Below, in pieces: positions 47,732 to 58,205 of a stretch of DNA of 64,000 nucleotides; the stretch's first letter is position 1; the number at the start of each line of letters is the position of its first letter. This DNA is from Coprinellus micaceus. Its lineage: Eukaryota; Basidiomycota; Agaricomycetes; Agaricales; Psathyrellaceae. The stretch is from positions 2,852,001 to 2,916,000 of the forward strand of contig OX596334.1 of NCBI GenBank assembly GCA_951394405.1. The letters run 5' to 3'. Below the pieces are notes generated by a model. It was given only the letters and a program-made list of their open reading frames with translations. It did not search any database and had not been told where the DNA came from. Made by a program: the position numbers and the translations under genes.

Positions 47732-50700
47732 ATGATGCATCCGCACATCGATGTGCCCTTTACTTTGTGAGCTCTGCATGATCGTGATTGTTCTCCAGTG
47801 CTGACAATGTGAACAAGCCTCTGTTCTCTCTTCCGTGAAGTTTCGCGCGTCAAGTCTCGCAGGGCGAACCAAGCACAACCCAAGCCGAAGCAGAGCGAAT
47901 CTCCCGCCCTACAGGTATTCAAACGGTGGCTCGTTACTCTCCATGACAAGTTCGGCCCCCCTTCCGAGGGGCTGACCGCAGCGATCCTGCGTCTTATGTT
48001 TCCCGAAGAAGACGCGAAACGCAGGTACATGATGCAAGAGGCGCGGCTTATTCAAAGGCTCGCCCAATGCTACGGGGTAAACTCTCGGAAGTTCACTCAA
48101 TGGGACCGACTCGAGGGATCGGGGTGTCTAGGGGATGAAGTGCGTGTTGTCCTGGAACAGTCGAATTCGGTGAGTTCTCTGACGACTATAGGTATTGAAA
48201 ATGTACGACCGCCCCTCAGAAAGATCCAGACTATATTGGCCCACTGTCGATCCTACAAGTCGACGCTCTACTGACCCAATTGGCATCCCTTTGTCCATTC
48301 TCGGACAAATCTATACGGGATCAGAAATCGCCAAGGACGCAAGCGGTTATCATTGGGGAGCTTTACCGCGACATGAGCCCCGAGGACGCATCCTACCTCA
48401 CCCAACTCATTCTGCGGGACCTCAGGCCGCTGCTGTATCCTTTGGCGGAGACCGATTCGACGGCGGCACTCATGCATTATAACACCCGCGCGGTGACGAA
48501 GCTTAGCAAAGTCGAGGTTTTGCGTGCATGGGATCCTTCCATACTCAGAGCCTACCGCGTGCACGCCGATTTTGATCGTGCAGTCAAAGGGCTTGCTTTC
48601 GAGCCTCAGTTCGGGGTAGTAATCGATGTGCCAAAATCTCAGAAGGGACAGGGTTGCCGCCACTCCCTTGACTTTCTTCGGTCGTCCCACCTCGTCTGGG
48701 CCGAGACTAAATACGACGGGGAAAGGGCGCAGATACATGTTACGGGAGGAGAGGTTAAAATATTCAGCAAGAGCAAGAGAGACTCCACGTTGGATCGAAA
48801 AGGCGTACACGACGTGATCCTCCAGGCTCTTGGTGACAAGTGTACTGGGAGTGTCATATTGGACGCTGAGATGGTTGCCTTCGATGGCGACCGTGTAGAT
48901 GGTGAGTGAAGACGCACCCCCAATGATTGGTACTAATTACCTCGCAGAGTTCTGGCGCATCCGACGCCTCGTCGACTCGACTGCGCGGGGCGTTCGGCAC
49001 AACTGGGCAAAGCCCCACCACGAAGATTCGCAAGCGTCTCTGGCCAGTAATGACTCGGAGACCCGTCGCCTTGGTCTTGTGTTTTTCGATGTCCTCATGT
49101 TCGAATCCAAGAGCCTCCTCTCGACTCCTTACCGCGAACGTAGAAGGATCCTCGAGGTTTTGATTCGACCTACAAAGGGCCGCGCGATCCTCTCTCAAAG
49201 ATTCCCTATTGATATGCTCGTGCCAGACCCAGAGCTGGCCCTGACGAAAGTCTTTGCGGAGCATATCGCGGACTTCCAGGAAGGCCTTGTGATCAAGGCG
49301 GAGGAGTCGAGGTACAACGATTACAAGCTTCCGTGGGTCAAGTTCAAGCGAGATTATATTCCCGGGTACGGCGATACTGTTGACTTAGTATTAATTGGAG
49401 CGTCCTGGGAGAAGGAGCGGGCCAGAGAACTCAGAGGTGAGCTGGTCATGTACCTTGTTTCGCCTCCTCTGACTCGGTGCTAGTGGGCCCAAAGACATTG
49501 ACTACCTTCTATTTTGGCGCGGTAGATAAAAAACGCGGCGGTCAGGTAATTACTATCTATGAAACAGGGTCGGGAACGTTGCCTTACTGTGACGCTATTT
49601 AGAAGCCTCACATCGAAGTCATCTTCACTGCGTCGTACGGGCTTACCCGTGAGCAGTTGGAACGACTGAACCTTTCGATTCGCTCTTCTGACACCCTGGA
49701 CTACCCTCTACCCAAGGTGAAGTCGGCTTCCATCGGCGATGGGCTGAAAAAAATGCTGATCTTTCTCAAGAATCGGTCACTCGATTGCTACAGCTTCGAC
49801 CTGTACTCGGGCCTGAGTCCGCCTTTACTGCTCTTGAACCATCCCTTGCTCGTCGAACTCTATGGCGCGGGCTTCACCAAATCTCCTCAATGTCAGGTAC
49901 GCGGGCGTACCTCTCTTGACTCCTATACGATGTCACTGACCTTATGGTCCCAGTACTACGAATTGCGGTGGCCGCGAATGGCCAAAGTATTCCGTTCCAG
50001 CGAGCGTGGTTGGAAGGAAGGCATGGACTTGCAGACTCTACAAGACATCGCTTACGCATCCGTTGGAAGGGAAACGACAGATAAAGATATCGACGACTGC
50101 GTCAGGGCGATGTTCGGGAAATCGGTGGACCTGGGGATCAAGTGTCCCAAACGGCGTGAGAGGGTCGCAGAGGAGTGGGAGGAGAAGCTGTATGCAGTGG
50201 ATGGCAGGAAGAAGTCGAGGAGAAGGGAGAAGGAAGGTGCACCGAGTGTAGTCGCATTGGAGAACCTAGCTTCGAAGCGGCATTTGGTTGACGATGGTGG
50301 GTATGAACCACAGGTACCACCTGGAGCCACCTCGCACCCTGCTCGTTCCGCCGGGTCTCCAGTTAAACGCCAAAAGATCTACCGGGAAGAGATCCAGAGA
50401 ACCGACGGCGAGGAGTGGTACGCAGCTGCAGCTAGAAAGAGCTCGAAGAAGTGGCCGCTTGGGGTTGTGACGAACATTGTTCCAGTCGAAGTCCCTACTT
50501 GTGCTCCAGTGTTCAAGACGCCACCTCCATCGCAACCAACCGTAAAGGACGAGAACATCGACGCTAGAATCGCTCTCCCAGCATATCCAGCGGGAGTCCG
50601 ACAGCTCCCAACACCGTCCACTTCCCCTATCCGGACGCCACCCCTCAGCACAGAAGTGGTCACAAAGTCCAGTTGCCTCGAACGTGTCCTGCAGGACGCG

Positions 50701-51009
50701 CACGTCGCGTTTGTGCGCTTTGGAGGTTCGAAGACGAAGTGCCGAACGTGCTCGAGACTGAGAAAACTGGTCCCCGGAGCTCGTCGCATCCATGTGGTTG
50801 AGTCTCTGCTGAGTGCGTGTGGATGGGCGCTGCCGGGAGTGATGGGAGCATATGTCGAACGAGGTGTCGTCGTAGTTGAGGGAGCAGGGTCTCAGGACGG
50901 TGCGGGGGAGCTTTTGGACCGCCTGCGCGCTCGGGAGCGAGATGATAAGAGCGAACGCAAGGGTGTTACAATCGTTGTATGTGATGGGCCGATTTACGAA
51001 TTCAGATGA
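47732..51009 (+). CDS. ATP-dependent DNA ligase, Lig4-like
   Basis: Nick-sealing ligase with an adenylation core. Exon 1 (ATG 47732) gives MMHPHIDVPFTF. A 51-nt intron with TGCTGACA as branch site leads to LCSLFREVSRVKSR and the DNA-binding domain (FKRWLVTLHDKFGP; FTQWDRLEG). The adenylation motif is TKYDGERAQIHV, with the Lys nucleophile codon at 48709-48711. Motif III is LVFFDVLMFESKSLL, motif IV is EGLVIKAEESRY, and motif V is LPWVKFKRDYI. The OB fold has FYFGAVDKKRGGQ, and the end block is YYELRWPRMAKVFR. A long Lys/Pro-rich linker leads to a C-terminal region that may be a degenerate BRCT (ARRIHVVESLLSACGW), ending GPIYEFR. Lig4 of non-homologous end joining is the closest type, but the OB/C-terminal part resembles a fungal ligase group that is not Lig4. 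Confidence 0.85.
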
Positions 51010-51544
51010 GAGAGGGGCGGAGCATGGGTACTTAACTTATTGATATTTATAGGACGGTATGCCTCACAATTTGTACCTTAAAACCATGGTGGATCTTTGC
51101 AGGAACGCGATGGGAAATCATCTTGGCGATCCCGATGAAACGCCAAGCTTGATCATGAAGCGGTCGGGTTTCACGACATTTCCTTCCAAGTATCCCTCGA
51201 CCGGCAGGAACCCTCACAGGGCACGCTGGTGCTACCTAGGGTTCAAGGTATTCTAGGTAGCTCAGCCTACAGAGTCGTGCATATTTACCTCATCAAGGTG
51301 AGATCTGAATGCGTTGCACTTTGGTTGACGGCATATCATGCCGCGCCAACATTCAGAAGACGTTTCGTGGAGACGAGGCGAAGTAGGGTCCTGATCTGGC
51401 GCCGGGCTCTGAGTGGCCGATCCGGGTGCATCGTATAAAAGCAGACCAAATCCAGTACGTCATCTCCAGAGCTGGTCTCTTCCCATCCCTAACATCTCAT
51501 TCACGCTCCAAGCGGATTCTACTCCACTGTCAGACCTCTTGACG
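51010..51544. other. Intergenic region with a TATA box
   Basis: About 0.53 kb between the ligase stop and the small secreted protein. TATAAAAG at 51434-51441 lies about 104 bp upstream of the ATG at 51545. The rest holds no recognised feature. Confidence 0.55.
51434..51441 (+). promoter_or_regulatory. TATA box of the small secreted protein gene
   Basis: TATAAAAG with good spacing to the start at 51545; supports a regulated, possibly strongly induced gene. Confidence 0.5.
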
Positions 51545-52145
51545 ATGGCCAATATGAAGTTCTTCATCGCCCTGTTCGCGTCCCTCTTCTTTGCCAACGC
51601 CATGGCCATCTCTCACCGGGAAGCCGTCGAAGCGCTTGAGAGACGTGCATCTGCCCTTGAAGCGCGCGCGGAGCAACTCCAAGATTTAGCGGCGGTGTAT
51701 CGCCGCGCGTTGACCTCAATTGACGGCGAGGCTGAAGTGTAAGCGTTCCGGGGCCCTCCCTAACCACAGCTACCTTTCCCCCCAACTGAGTGGTTCCATC
51801 TAAATAGATTCGAGAGAGGGTTCTTGGGTGGCCTTTTCAAAAAGCCCAAGGCTAACCTCCATTGTGACTCCACCGTCCCGGTGAGTCTCTGCGCGAAGGC
51901 GAAGGAGAAAGTTCAGAAGGCATACGGCAAGGATAGGCAATGGCACAAGTTTAAGAATGGCGAGATATTGTGCGTCAAAGTTTTTCAAAGTCATTTTTTA
52001 AGTACCGGGAAGTGCTGATACACTTTTCTTCAGCGTTCCTCGGCTTATTTGGGGACCCCAGAATCCCGTCAAGTCTGTGAGCTGTGCGTTCTACAACGAA
52101 GCGAAGCGTCCCATTACTGCTCCCTCTTTGACTGTTGCTCTGTAG
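51545..52145 (+). CDS. Small secreted protein, unknown function
   Basis: Three exons give about 155 residues. The start MANMKFFIALFASLFFANAM is a clear signal peptide. A heptad-like stretch follows (REAVEALERRASALEARAEQ), suggesting a short coiled coil. Exon 2 (acceptor ATAG near 51810) gives VFERGFLGGLFKKPKANLHC and a Lys-rich region (KAKEKVQKAYGKDRQWHKF). Exon 3 reads PRLIWGPQNPVKSVSCAFYN and ends PSLTVAL with stop at 52145. Splice phases agree at both joins. Three cysteines remain in the mature part. I do not recognise the family. Size, secretion, TATA box and lack of relatives fit an effector or a fruit-body/cell-surface peptide, but this is inference. Confidence 0.65.
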
Positions 52146-52399
52146 TATATGTTTGCGTTGAAATGGTATTAAGCAAAGATGAGATTGTCCAAAGAGTTGG
52201 ATCATCCGAGTCTCCACGATGAATTTCAGGGAGGAATATTAATATTCGTTCCAAGATCATGAGCTTCACTGGGCTTCGGCCAGGGGCTTCCGCAAGCTCT
52301 GGGTCTAGAATCGTCCAGAAGCAGCACCTTACGGCATACAGAAGTTTCCCGAAAGCTACCCTGAAGTCAGTTACCCTTCAAGTAGTCTCGACTCAATCA

Positions 52400-52415
52400 C
52401 GTCCGCTAGCGGACG
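52400..52415. repeat. Perfect 16-bp palindrome CGTCCGCTAGCGGACG
   Basis: Both halves match exactly. It lies about 190 bp upstream of the helicase start and could be a binding site or a hairpin; its role is unknown. Confidence 0.6.
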
Positions 52416-52580
52416 GTCTTGTCGGAATGTGAAGGTTTTTGTAGTGCAGTGTGATTTCAAATGATAGACCCATGTGCCGCGTGTGCCGCCCACCTGCCGC
52501 GAGATCCGACTGACGGAATTCACCGAGAATGACATCACAGCGTGACAGGACGCGATTATTCCGATAACGAGCTTTAATCG

Positions 52581-52586
52581 ACGCGT
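52581..52586. promoter_or_regulatory. ACGCGT (MCB-like) site upstream of the helicase
   Basis: The MluI-box core ACGCGT lies 19 bp upstream of the ATG at 52605. In yeasts this core is bound by the MBF factor at G1/S; here only the sequence match is seen. The same hexamer is present upstream of the partner DUF6589 gene. Confidence 0.35.
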
Positions 52587-52604
52587 CGCAGTGTGGCGAC
52601 GTTC

Positions 52605-54951
52605 ATGGACGAAAACGAGCCACCAACAACACCCAAGAAGTCAAAACACCCCCAGAGAAGTATCTCCACCACACCCATACCCTTCCCCACCCCGCGACGC
52701 CGCAAGACACCGGCACCTTCTCCAGTTCGATCCCCCGCTCAACCACCATGGCCTCGACTGAAGCGGCGTGTTTCTCGAGATGCGGTCGCCGATGCCACAG
52801 AGAAGATCTTCGGCTACCGACCTCGCCAATGGCAGCTAGAGGTGATGGAGAAGGCCCTGGAAGGGAATGACTGCATAGTCATTGCAGGCACTGGGTCTGG
52901 AAAGTCGTTGGTGTACGCCCTTCTGGCGATCGCGGCAGAGCTGGCACAGGGTTCGGGGACCGTTATTGTTGTTTGCCCGCTTAAGTCCCTACAGGAGGAT
53001 CAGGTGAGTTTTGAGTACCGTTTTTTCGGCCTCAAGCTGACTGTCTCATCTGAATTAGGTACGGCGCTTCGATCGCGCCGCAACTGCTACTTCCCTGTCG
53101 CTTTCCGAGCCTATCACACCCCCACCCCTACATATTCGCGCTGTGGCTATCAACGAGGACAACAAGGACGATTCGCTTTTTAATGAAATCCAGTCTGGTG
53201 TCTATCGCATCGTTTACGCGTCTCCGGAATGCCTGCTGAGAAGTCAAAAATTCAAGCAACTGTTTCGAGACCCCGCTTTCCGACTGAGTATGATCGCCCT
53301 GGCTGTCGACGAAGCTCATGTTATTCAAACATGGGCAAAGACCTTCCGAAAAGACTACGCAGAGCTCCAGACCCTTCGCATTATCATTGGGTCTGAGATA
53401 CCCTCTGTTGCACTCACCGCCACTTGCTCAACGGAGACTTTCGAGACGATCTACGAGTCCCTCAGGATGGGAACAGCAAGGAATTTCTACGGCATTGACA
53501 TGGGATCCAACCGGCCCAACCTCTCTCTTTGGGTCCGGCCAACATGCTACTCTGCAACCTCCCTCTCGGATCTGCTTGCTTTCCTTCCTACTGGGGCAAC
53601 AAAACCAGAAGACTTTGGAAAGACAATATTTTACTTCAAGACACGCAAAATGGCCCGCCGTGCATGTGACCGCCTCTGCGCGTTCCTTCCCCCACGGTTT
53701 CGCAACCTCTTATACCCCTTCACTGCCACCAACTCCGAAGATTACAAGAAGGAGGTCATCGAGAGGATTATCAAAGGGACGGCACGGTGGGCGTTTGCAA
53801 CCAAGGCATTGGGGATGGGTATGGATATCCCTGACATTGTGCGCGTGATCATCTTTGGTGTCGATGATCTCTCAGACGTGATGCAGGAAGGGGGGCGAGC
53901 TGGGCGTTCATCACACATTAAAGCAGAGATGATTTGGATTGTAGAGCCATGGGCATTAAATCCAGTCGTCTCTGAAGAGCAGCCTGATGGAAATGAGAAG
54001 GTGACCAAGAAGGCGATGCGAGAAGCTGCTTTACGAGAGAAGATGGACCCGGCCGCTCGGGAATTCATTAATTGCTCACAATCGGAGAACTGCGCTCGCA
54101 TTTTCTCCGTCAATCACTTCACACCTCGCCCAACACTTCCTGGATTTCCATGGCACGCATCCGGAAATGCGGGTACAGCAAGCAGCCGTGAAGGAAGTGG
54201 TCAATTCACGGTGACATGGATCCCTCACAAGCACATCCTCGAGCCCGGACCCACTTGTGGCTGTAGCGCGCTTTCCTGTCGCCCAGACCCCATGACGCCT
54301 GTGGGACTTCTCTCAAATGAAGACAAACGTCGAATCGATTACATTCTTCGCACCCTAGATGGCCTATGTCTCACTCGCGCAGCCATGGAGGTCGATACCA
54401 GCGCAACACAATCCGCCGCGGAAATGACCCAACAAACAACAACAAACGCGCGAACGCCGGCACTACTGTGCACTGGAGCAGAGCGAGAGGCCCTCAAGGA
54501 CGGATTGGTGGAGTGGAGAGATTCGTTTTGGGCAGAGGTGAAGGGGCAGAACCCATTTCTCACTCGGGAATGGGTCTTATCAGGGAAGAACATCAGCCGT
54601 CTGGTTGAAAAAACCTCACTGATCCTCAATACTGCCAACATCGACGAAGAGTTTATTAGCTCTGTCATCCCGAAGCACCTCAAGGTCAAAAACTCGTTCA
54701 CATCACTCGCCACATTTATTCAAGGTTTCCGTGCTTCGTCACTCGAGCACCGCACCAAGGAAAAGTTACAGCGTCCGGCAAAGCGCGCAACGAAGGCTCG
54801 AGGCAAGGCGGCGGCTGATCACGAGGACCCATTTATGGAGGAAACGGCGGAGGGAGGTGCATTTAACCTGATGTGGAAGGTTCCTAATTATGTTCATGAA
54901 GCAGCAACCGAGGCGCTTAGCTACATGGGTGAATTACCGTTTGCGCCGTAG
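52605..54951 (+). CDS. RecQ-like superfamily 2 DNA helicase, basidiomycete type
   Basis: The first true ATG is 52605 (MDENEPPTTPKK). An Arg/Pro-rich N-terminus is followed by the Q-motif-like FGYRPRQWQLEVMEKALEGN, Walker A AGTGSGKSLVYALLA, and after one intron (about 53006-53058) the Walker B DEAH (LAVDEAHVIQTW) near 53307-53340. Motif III is ALTATC. The second helicase lobe includes GKTIFYFKTRKMARRACDRL, TKALGMGMDIPDI and EGGRAGRSS (motif VI). The C-terminal 330 residues have a Cys pair region (TCGCSALSC) but no clear RQC or HRDC domain, and end ALSYMGELPFAP at 54951. The frame is intact. RecQ-like helicases unwind 3'-5' in recombination and repair; here the tight link to a DUF6589 gene suggests a role in a mobile or selfish unit. 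Confidence 0.85.
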
Positions 54952-54975
54952 ATACAACAGTACAAGTACATCACT

Positions 54976-57716
54976 TTATTCTGATAGAGTGGAAAAGGGG
55001 TTATCCAGTGTGAATTCAGGGTCTTGAGTGGTATCGTTCTCAAGCCTCCCATCTGGACTTGCAAACGCAGGCTCGTGGCTCAAGCTCCCAGCAGTATCAC
55101 CCCCTTCATCAGCCCCTTCTCCCTCCTCAAGTGTTTCACCCTCGTCGTCGTGTTCCCCTGACTTGTTCAACCATTTTTCGAATGCACCCTTCTCCAGTAG
55201 GATATCCAACCCTTCTGTAAGGACATCTCGCACCGCTGACTTGCCATTTCCGCTCGAGATGGACCGATTCGGAGTTATCCGGTGCATGTTGTGAGAGGAC
55301 ATGTCAAGAACAAGCGCCTCAATGTCGGCCCTTGCACTAACCTCTGCATGGGCCCGGTTGAACTCTCTCTTCCCAAACCATTCGGAAATTTGGTGGGAGA
55401 AGAGCCTCAATACCTCTACGCATGCCGAAGACTTGTTTTGGATGTACTCGATGGACGCATTTGCCCCAAGTGCCGCAAACATGTTCTGATAAAAACAAGT
55501 CCAAATAAGCGCCCATATTTGTGCCATCAAAGAACGAACTTGCCTTGAGAAAGCCGTTGTTGTGCTCCAAGTAAAGGTCTGTTGGGATGGACCTTCCAGC
55601 CTTTCCCCAACGGTTAACCAGCCATGTCCGTTCCACGACTTCACGCAATAGTTCAGGGAACTCGTGAAGGAACTGGGCCTTCATTTCGAGCAACTCATTT
55701 CCGTAGTTGTGACACCCCGCTCCACGCATCATTAAGGTCCAAAAATCATAAACAACCCACATTCGTCCAACATCGGCATCTCGAATCGCATTGCAGAACT
55801 CCCAGAAGAATAGCGAATCTCGAACGAACAAGATGGAATGGGCAAGGAGCTCATCGCCACATTGCAAGGCAAGATCAGCCGCCTCGGAAGTGGTGAACCT
55901 TTCAACGATGGCGTCCACAGCCTGTTCAAACGCATCTTGTGATGGCTTCCATTGCTTGAGGTCGTCATATGACTTGACCTTAAGTACGACACTGTGGCCA
56001 AGTGATATTAGCCTGAGTTAGGAGGTAAAGAATCTGACATACATCAAGATGTCAAGCAGACGTGAGGTCAAAGACTGGAACACAAACTCCTTTGCAGTAT
56101 TGTACTCCGGCTTCTTGGGGTCGAATTTGGAGCGCCTAGTAATGCTCCGTTGGTGCTCAAGACTACTGGGATTGAGGAGAGCCTGCGCTGTGGTACCGAG
56201 GTGGGTCCGATAGAGGGCGTACATTGCGTTTAGTTGAAAGTGGAAAGGCATCGCAGATTCTTGAACCCAGCTCATCTTGAGAAACCGTGTGAACTCGTAT
56301 TTGCGTTCCTCGCGCATGAGACGCAGGTTACGGATTGTGAGCCAATCCCCGACCATCAAACGAAGCTCTACGTCGATAATCTCCACTGCCAGGCCCAACA
56401 GCTGTGTAAAAATCTTCTCAACCACCCGGATCGTACCGCCGACGGATGCCTCCTCCTCATCAAGAGCAGGCAGAGGAAAGAATTCGGTCTTCTCATGCGA
56501 GAGCTGGCGGATCTTCGGCTTCTGGTCCTTGATAAAGCGTCGAAGCTTCCGCTGGCGCTGCTTTCGTTGGAGCTGGCCCGGACAGTTCTCGAGGAGAATG
56601 GTACTGATGGCATACTTGAATGCTTTCTTGGCGGTGGACTGGGACTCTTCGGATGGTAGCACATCCTGCATTGTGAGGTCCTGGCGTTTCGCACGTCCAC
56701 GGTTTCGTTTGAGAATTGAGAGGGCCCCGGCATATGCCTCACATGTGAACTTGGCTGGAAAGGAGAAGACGGCAAGTGTCGTCGCATTGATTTGCCTTGT
56801 AGCTGAGTCGAGGCGTTGGGATGTCGGCCGGAGAGTGAAGTTGATGTTGTCATAGACGACGCCCCATAATCTATTTGATTTTTGGATGTATTCACGTGCG
56901 CGCACCGATGAATCCTTGCTCAGCGCCTCGAGTGCGGATTGTATTGCGCTGATGATAGATAAGTTTGTGGGGCCCATGGACCCGCAGCACTACGCACTCA
57001 TATCCGATGGACAGTGCCATATGGTTGAACATGTCGATCCCTCGCCTCCCAGTGCCACAGCTCGCCAGAAATATTCCAAACATTAAGGGGACGGCGTTGG
57101 TAGCACGATTCCGGAAGAACAGTAGCATGCTGATGATAACAAGAATGATCTAATACGAGGTAAGAGAAGAGTGTGAAGCCCAAAGTCAAGGGGGACTCAC
57201 CGGTTCTGCCTTATCAAATTTGTCCTTCTTCTGAGTTTTGGTCTTGTTCTCGTAGTCGTTATTTGCCGTCAATAGAGTATATAAAAGTGTGTAGAGGCAA
57301 GGCAGGACATTTTTATACAAGGTATTGATTGTGCTGAGACCAAAGTTCGTCGTGAGGTGGGGAATAGTGATCGAGGTGGCTGGAACCTGAAGGTGCGGCG
57401 TCCGGTATGCTGCGGTGGATTCATTCACCATGACGTTTGCTGCCTTGCGAGACACGGCAGCGTTGAATGCACGAATGCCTGCCCCCGAAGGTATCGAATC
57501 CTCCATGATATCCAAGACGGTCACCGGGAAATATCTCATGCCCTCCTGATAACGGAAACTCTGCGACGCGAATTTGGGGTCCCGAAAAAAGGCCTCGATG
57601 AAGTCGTTCGGTGACTTCCAGCCGTCTGAGGCAATCTTCGCCACCGTAGATTCGAGTTTCGGGCCCTTCCTCACGTAGGAACGTGTCGGCCTCGCTTTCA
57701 TCGCCGATTTGGCCAT
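54976..57716 (-). CDS. DUF6589 domain protein
   Basis: Large minus-strand gene with a few short introns, start ATG 57716 (MAKSAMKARPTRSYVRKGPK). The text MLLFFRNRATNAVPLMFGIF followed by ASCGTGRRGIDMFNHMALSI near 57110-57010 is a block I associate with DUF6589. So is VYDNINFTLRPTSQRLDSAT (near 56850), which precedes QINATTLAVFSF. The middle part (56760-56040) is Arg/Lys-rich with FPLPALDEEEA, and the C-terminal exons give DLALQCGDELLAHSILFVRD, YLEHNNGFLKASSFFDGTNM and a Glu/Gly-rich acidic tail ending PFSTLSE. DUF6589 is a Basidiomycota family of unknown function; its shape (conserved N-terminal, basic middle) could suit a nucleic-acid-acting protein. The convergent neighbour is a helicase. 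Confidence 0.8.
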
Positions 57717-57758
57717 CGCTAGAGGACAACCGACGCGACACTAATTGCTGCTAATTAG

Positions 57759-57764
57759 ACGCGT
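57759..57764. promoter_or_regulatory. ACGCGT (MCB-like) site upstream of DUF6589
   Basis: ACGCGT lies 43-48 bp upstream of the DUF6589 start, the same hexamer found upstream of the convergent helicase gene. Confidence 0.35.
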
Positions 57765-58028
57765 CACCAGATTGTGACACCTGTGACAAGTCTTGGTCAG
57801 CCTGATGCCGCCATCAAGCCGCGCCTGGCGCTCACAAATCCAGTTCGCCGGCTGGACTCTGCAGGACAAGGTGAACTTACAGCTAATTTTTTTTTCATAT
57901 TCGTGTACAAGAACACAAACTAAACAACACTCTCCCTTTTAGCTAGTGGATAGGGTAGCATACTGACGAGAAAATGAGAGATTAAGACCAAATTGACACT
58001 GCCTATTGTAACCGTTCATGTGGCGATA

Positions 58029-58117
58029 AGCCCCTCTCACGTTTCGTGAGAGGCGGCTTTGTTGAACCTAACCCTTCAAGTCCGCTGAAGGCACGGGCGC
58101 TTAACCCGATAGGGGCT
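58029..58117. repeat. Nested hairpin element, possible structured RNA
   Basis: An outer stem AGCCCCT (58029-58035) / AGGGGCT (58111-58117) encloses three hairpins: CCTCTCACG-TTT-CGTGAGAGG (58033-58053, perfect 9-bp stem, overlapping the outer stem), CCTTCA-7 nt-TGAAGG (58073-58091) and CGGG-7 nt-CCCG (58094-58108). The shape resembles a cloverleaf with two seven-base loops, but the loop bases do not fit a tRNA on either strand. It lies between the DUF6589 and p24 genes. Confidence 0.5.
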
Positions 58118-58205
58118 ACCATCAATGTTTGTAATGGAGGTTCAAGCCAAATACGGTGACACGTTATGGAGGTTCCTCAAGGTATGACTCTCAAAACGCA
58201 CCACG

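Larger units (their letters stand above)
52146..52604. other. Region upstream of the helicase gene
   Basis: About 0.46 kb with the promoter of the helicase gene. Contains a 16-bp perfect palindrome at 52400-52415 and an ACGCGT site at 52581-52586, both listed separately. Confidence 0.5.
52605..57716. mobile_element. Candidate two-gene unit: RecQ-like helicase + DUF6589
   Basis: The two genes converge with only 24 bp between the stop codons (54951 and 54976), and both look intact. They share an ACGCGT site close to each start. I could not prove terminal inverted repeats or a target-site duplication; only loosely similar stretches containing GACGCG and AATT occur upstream of both genes. Called as a candidate element, not as a proven transposon. 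Confidence 0.3.
57717..58205. other. Divergent region between DUF6589 and p24 genes
   Basis: About 0.49 kb holding the DUF6589 promoter (ACGCGT at 57759-57764), a poly-T run near 57886-57894, and the structured element at 58029-58117. Confidence 0.5.

Noticed and set aside
52593..52604. Helicase start at 52593
   Set aside because: That codon is GTG; the first ATG in frame is 52605, which is the expected start in a eukaryote.
58029..58117. A tRNA or a self-cleaving ribozyme of the twister type
   Set aside because: The cloverleaf-like shape lacks a U33 in the would-be anticodon loop and lacks a T-arm consensus on both strands. Pieces resembling twister loops (AAGTCC, GGGCGCTTA) occur, but the required P4 stem and pseudoknot do not form.
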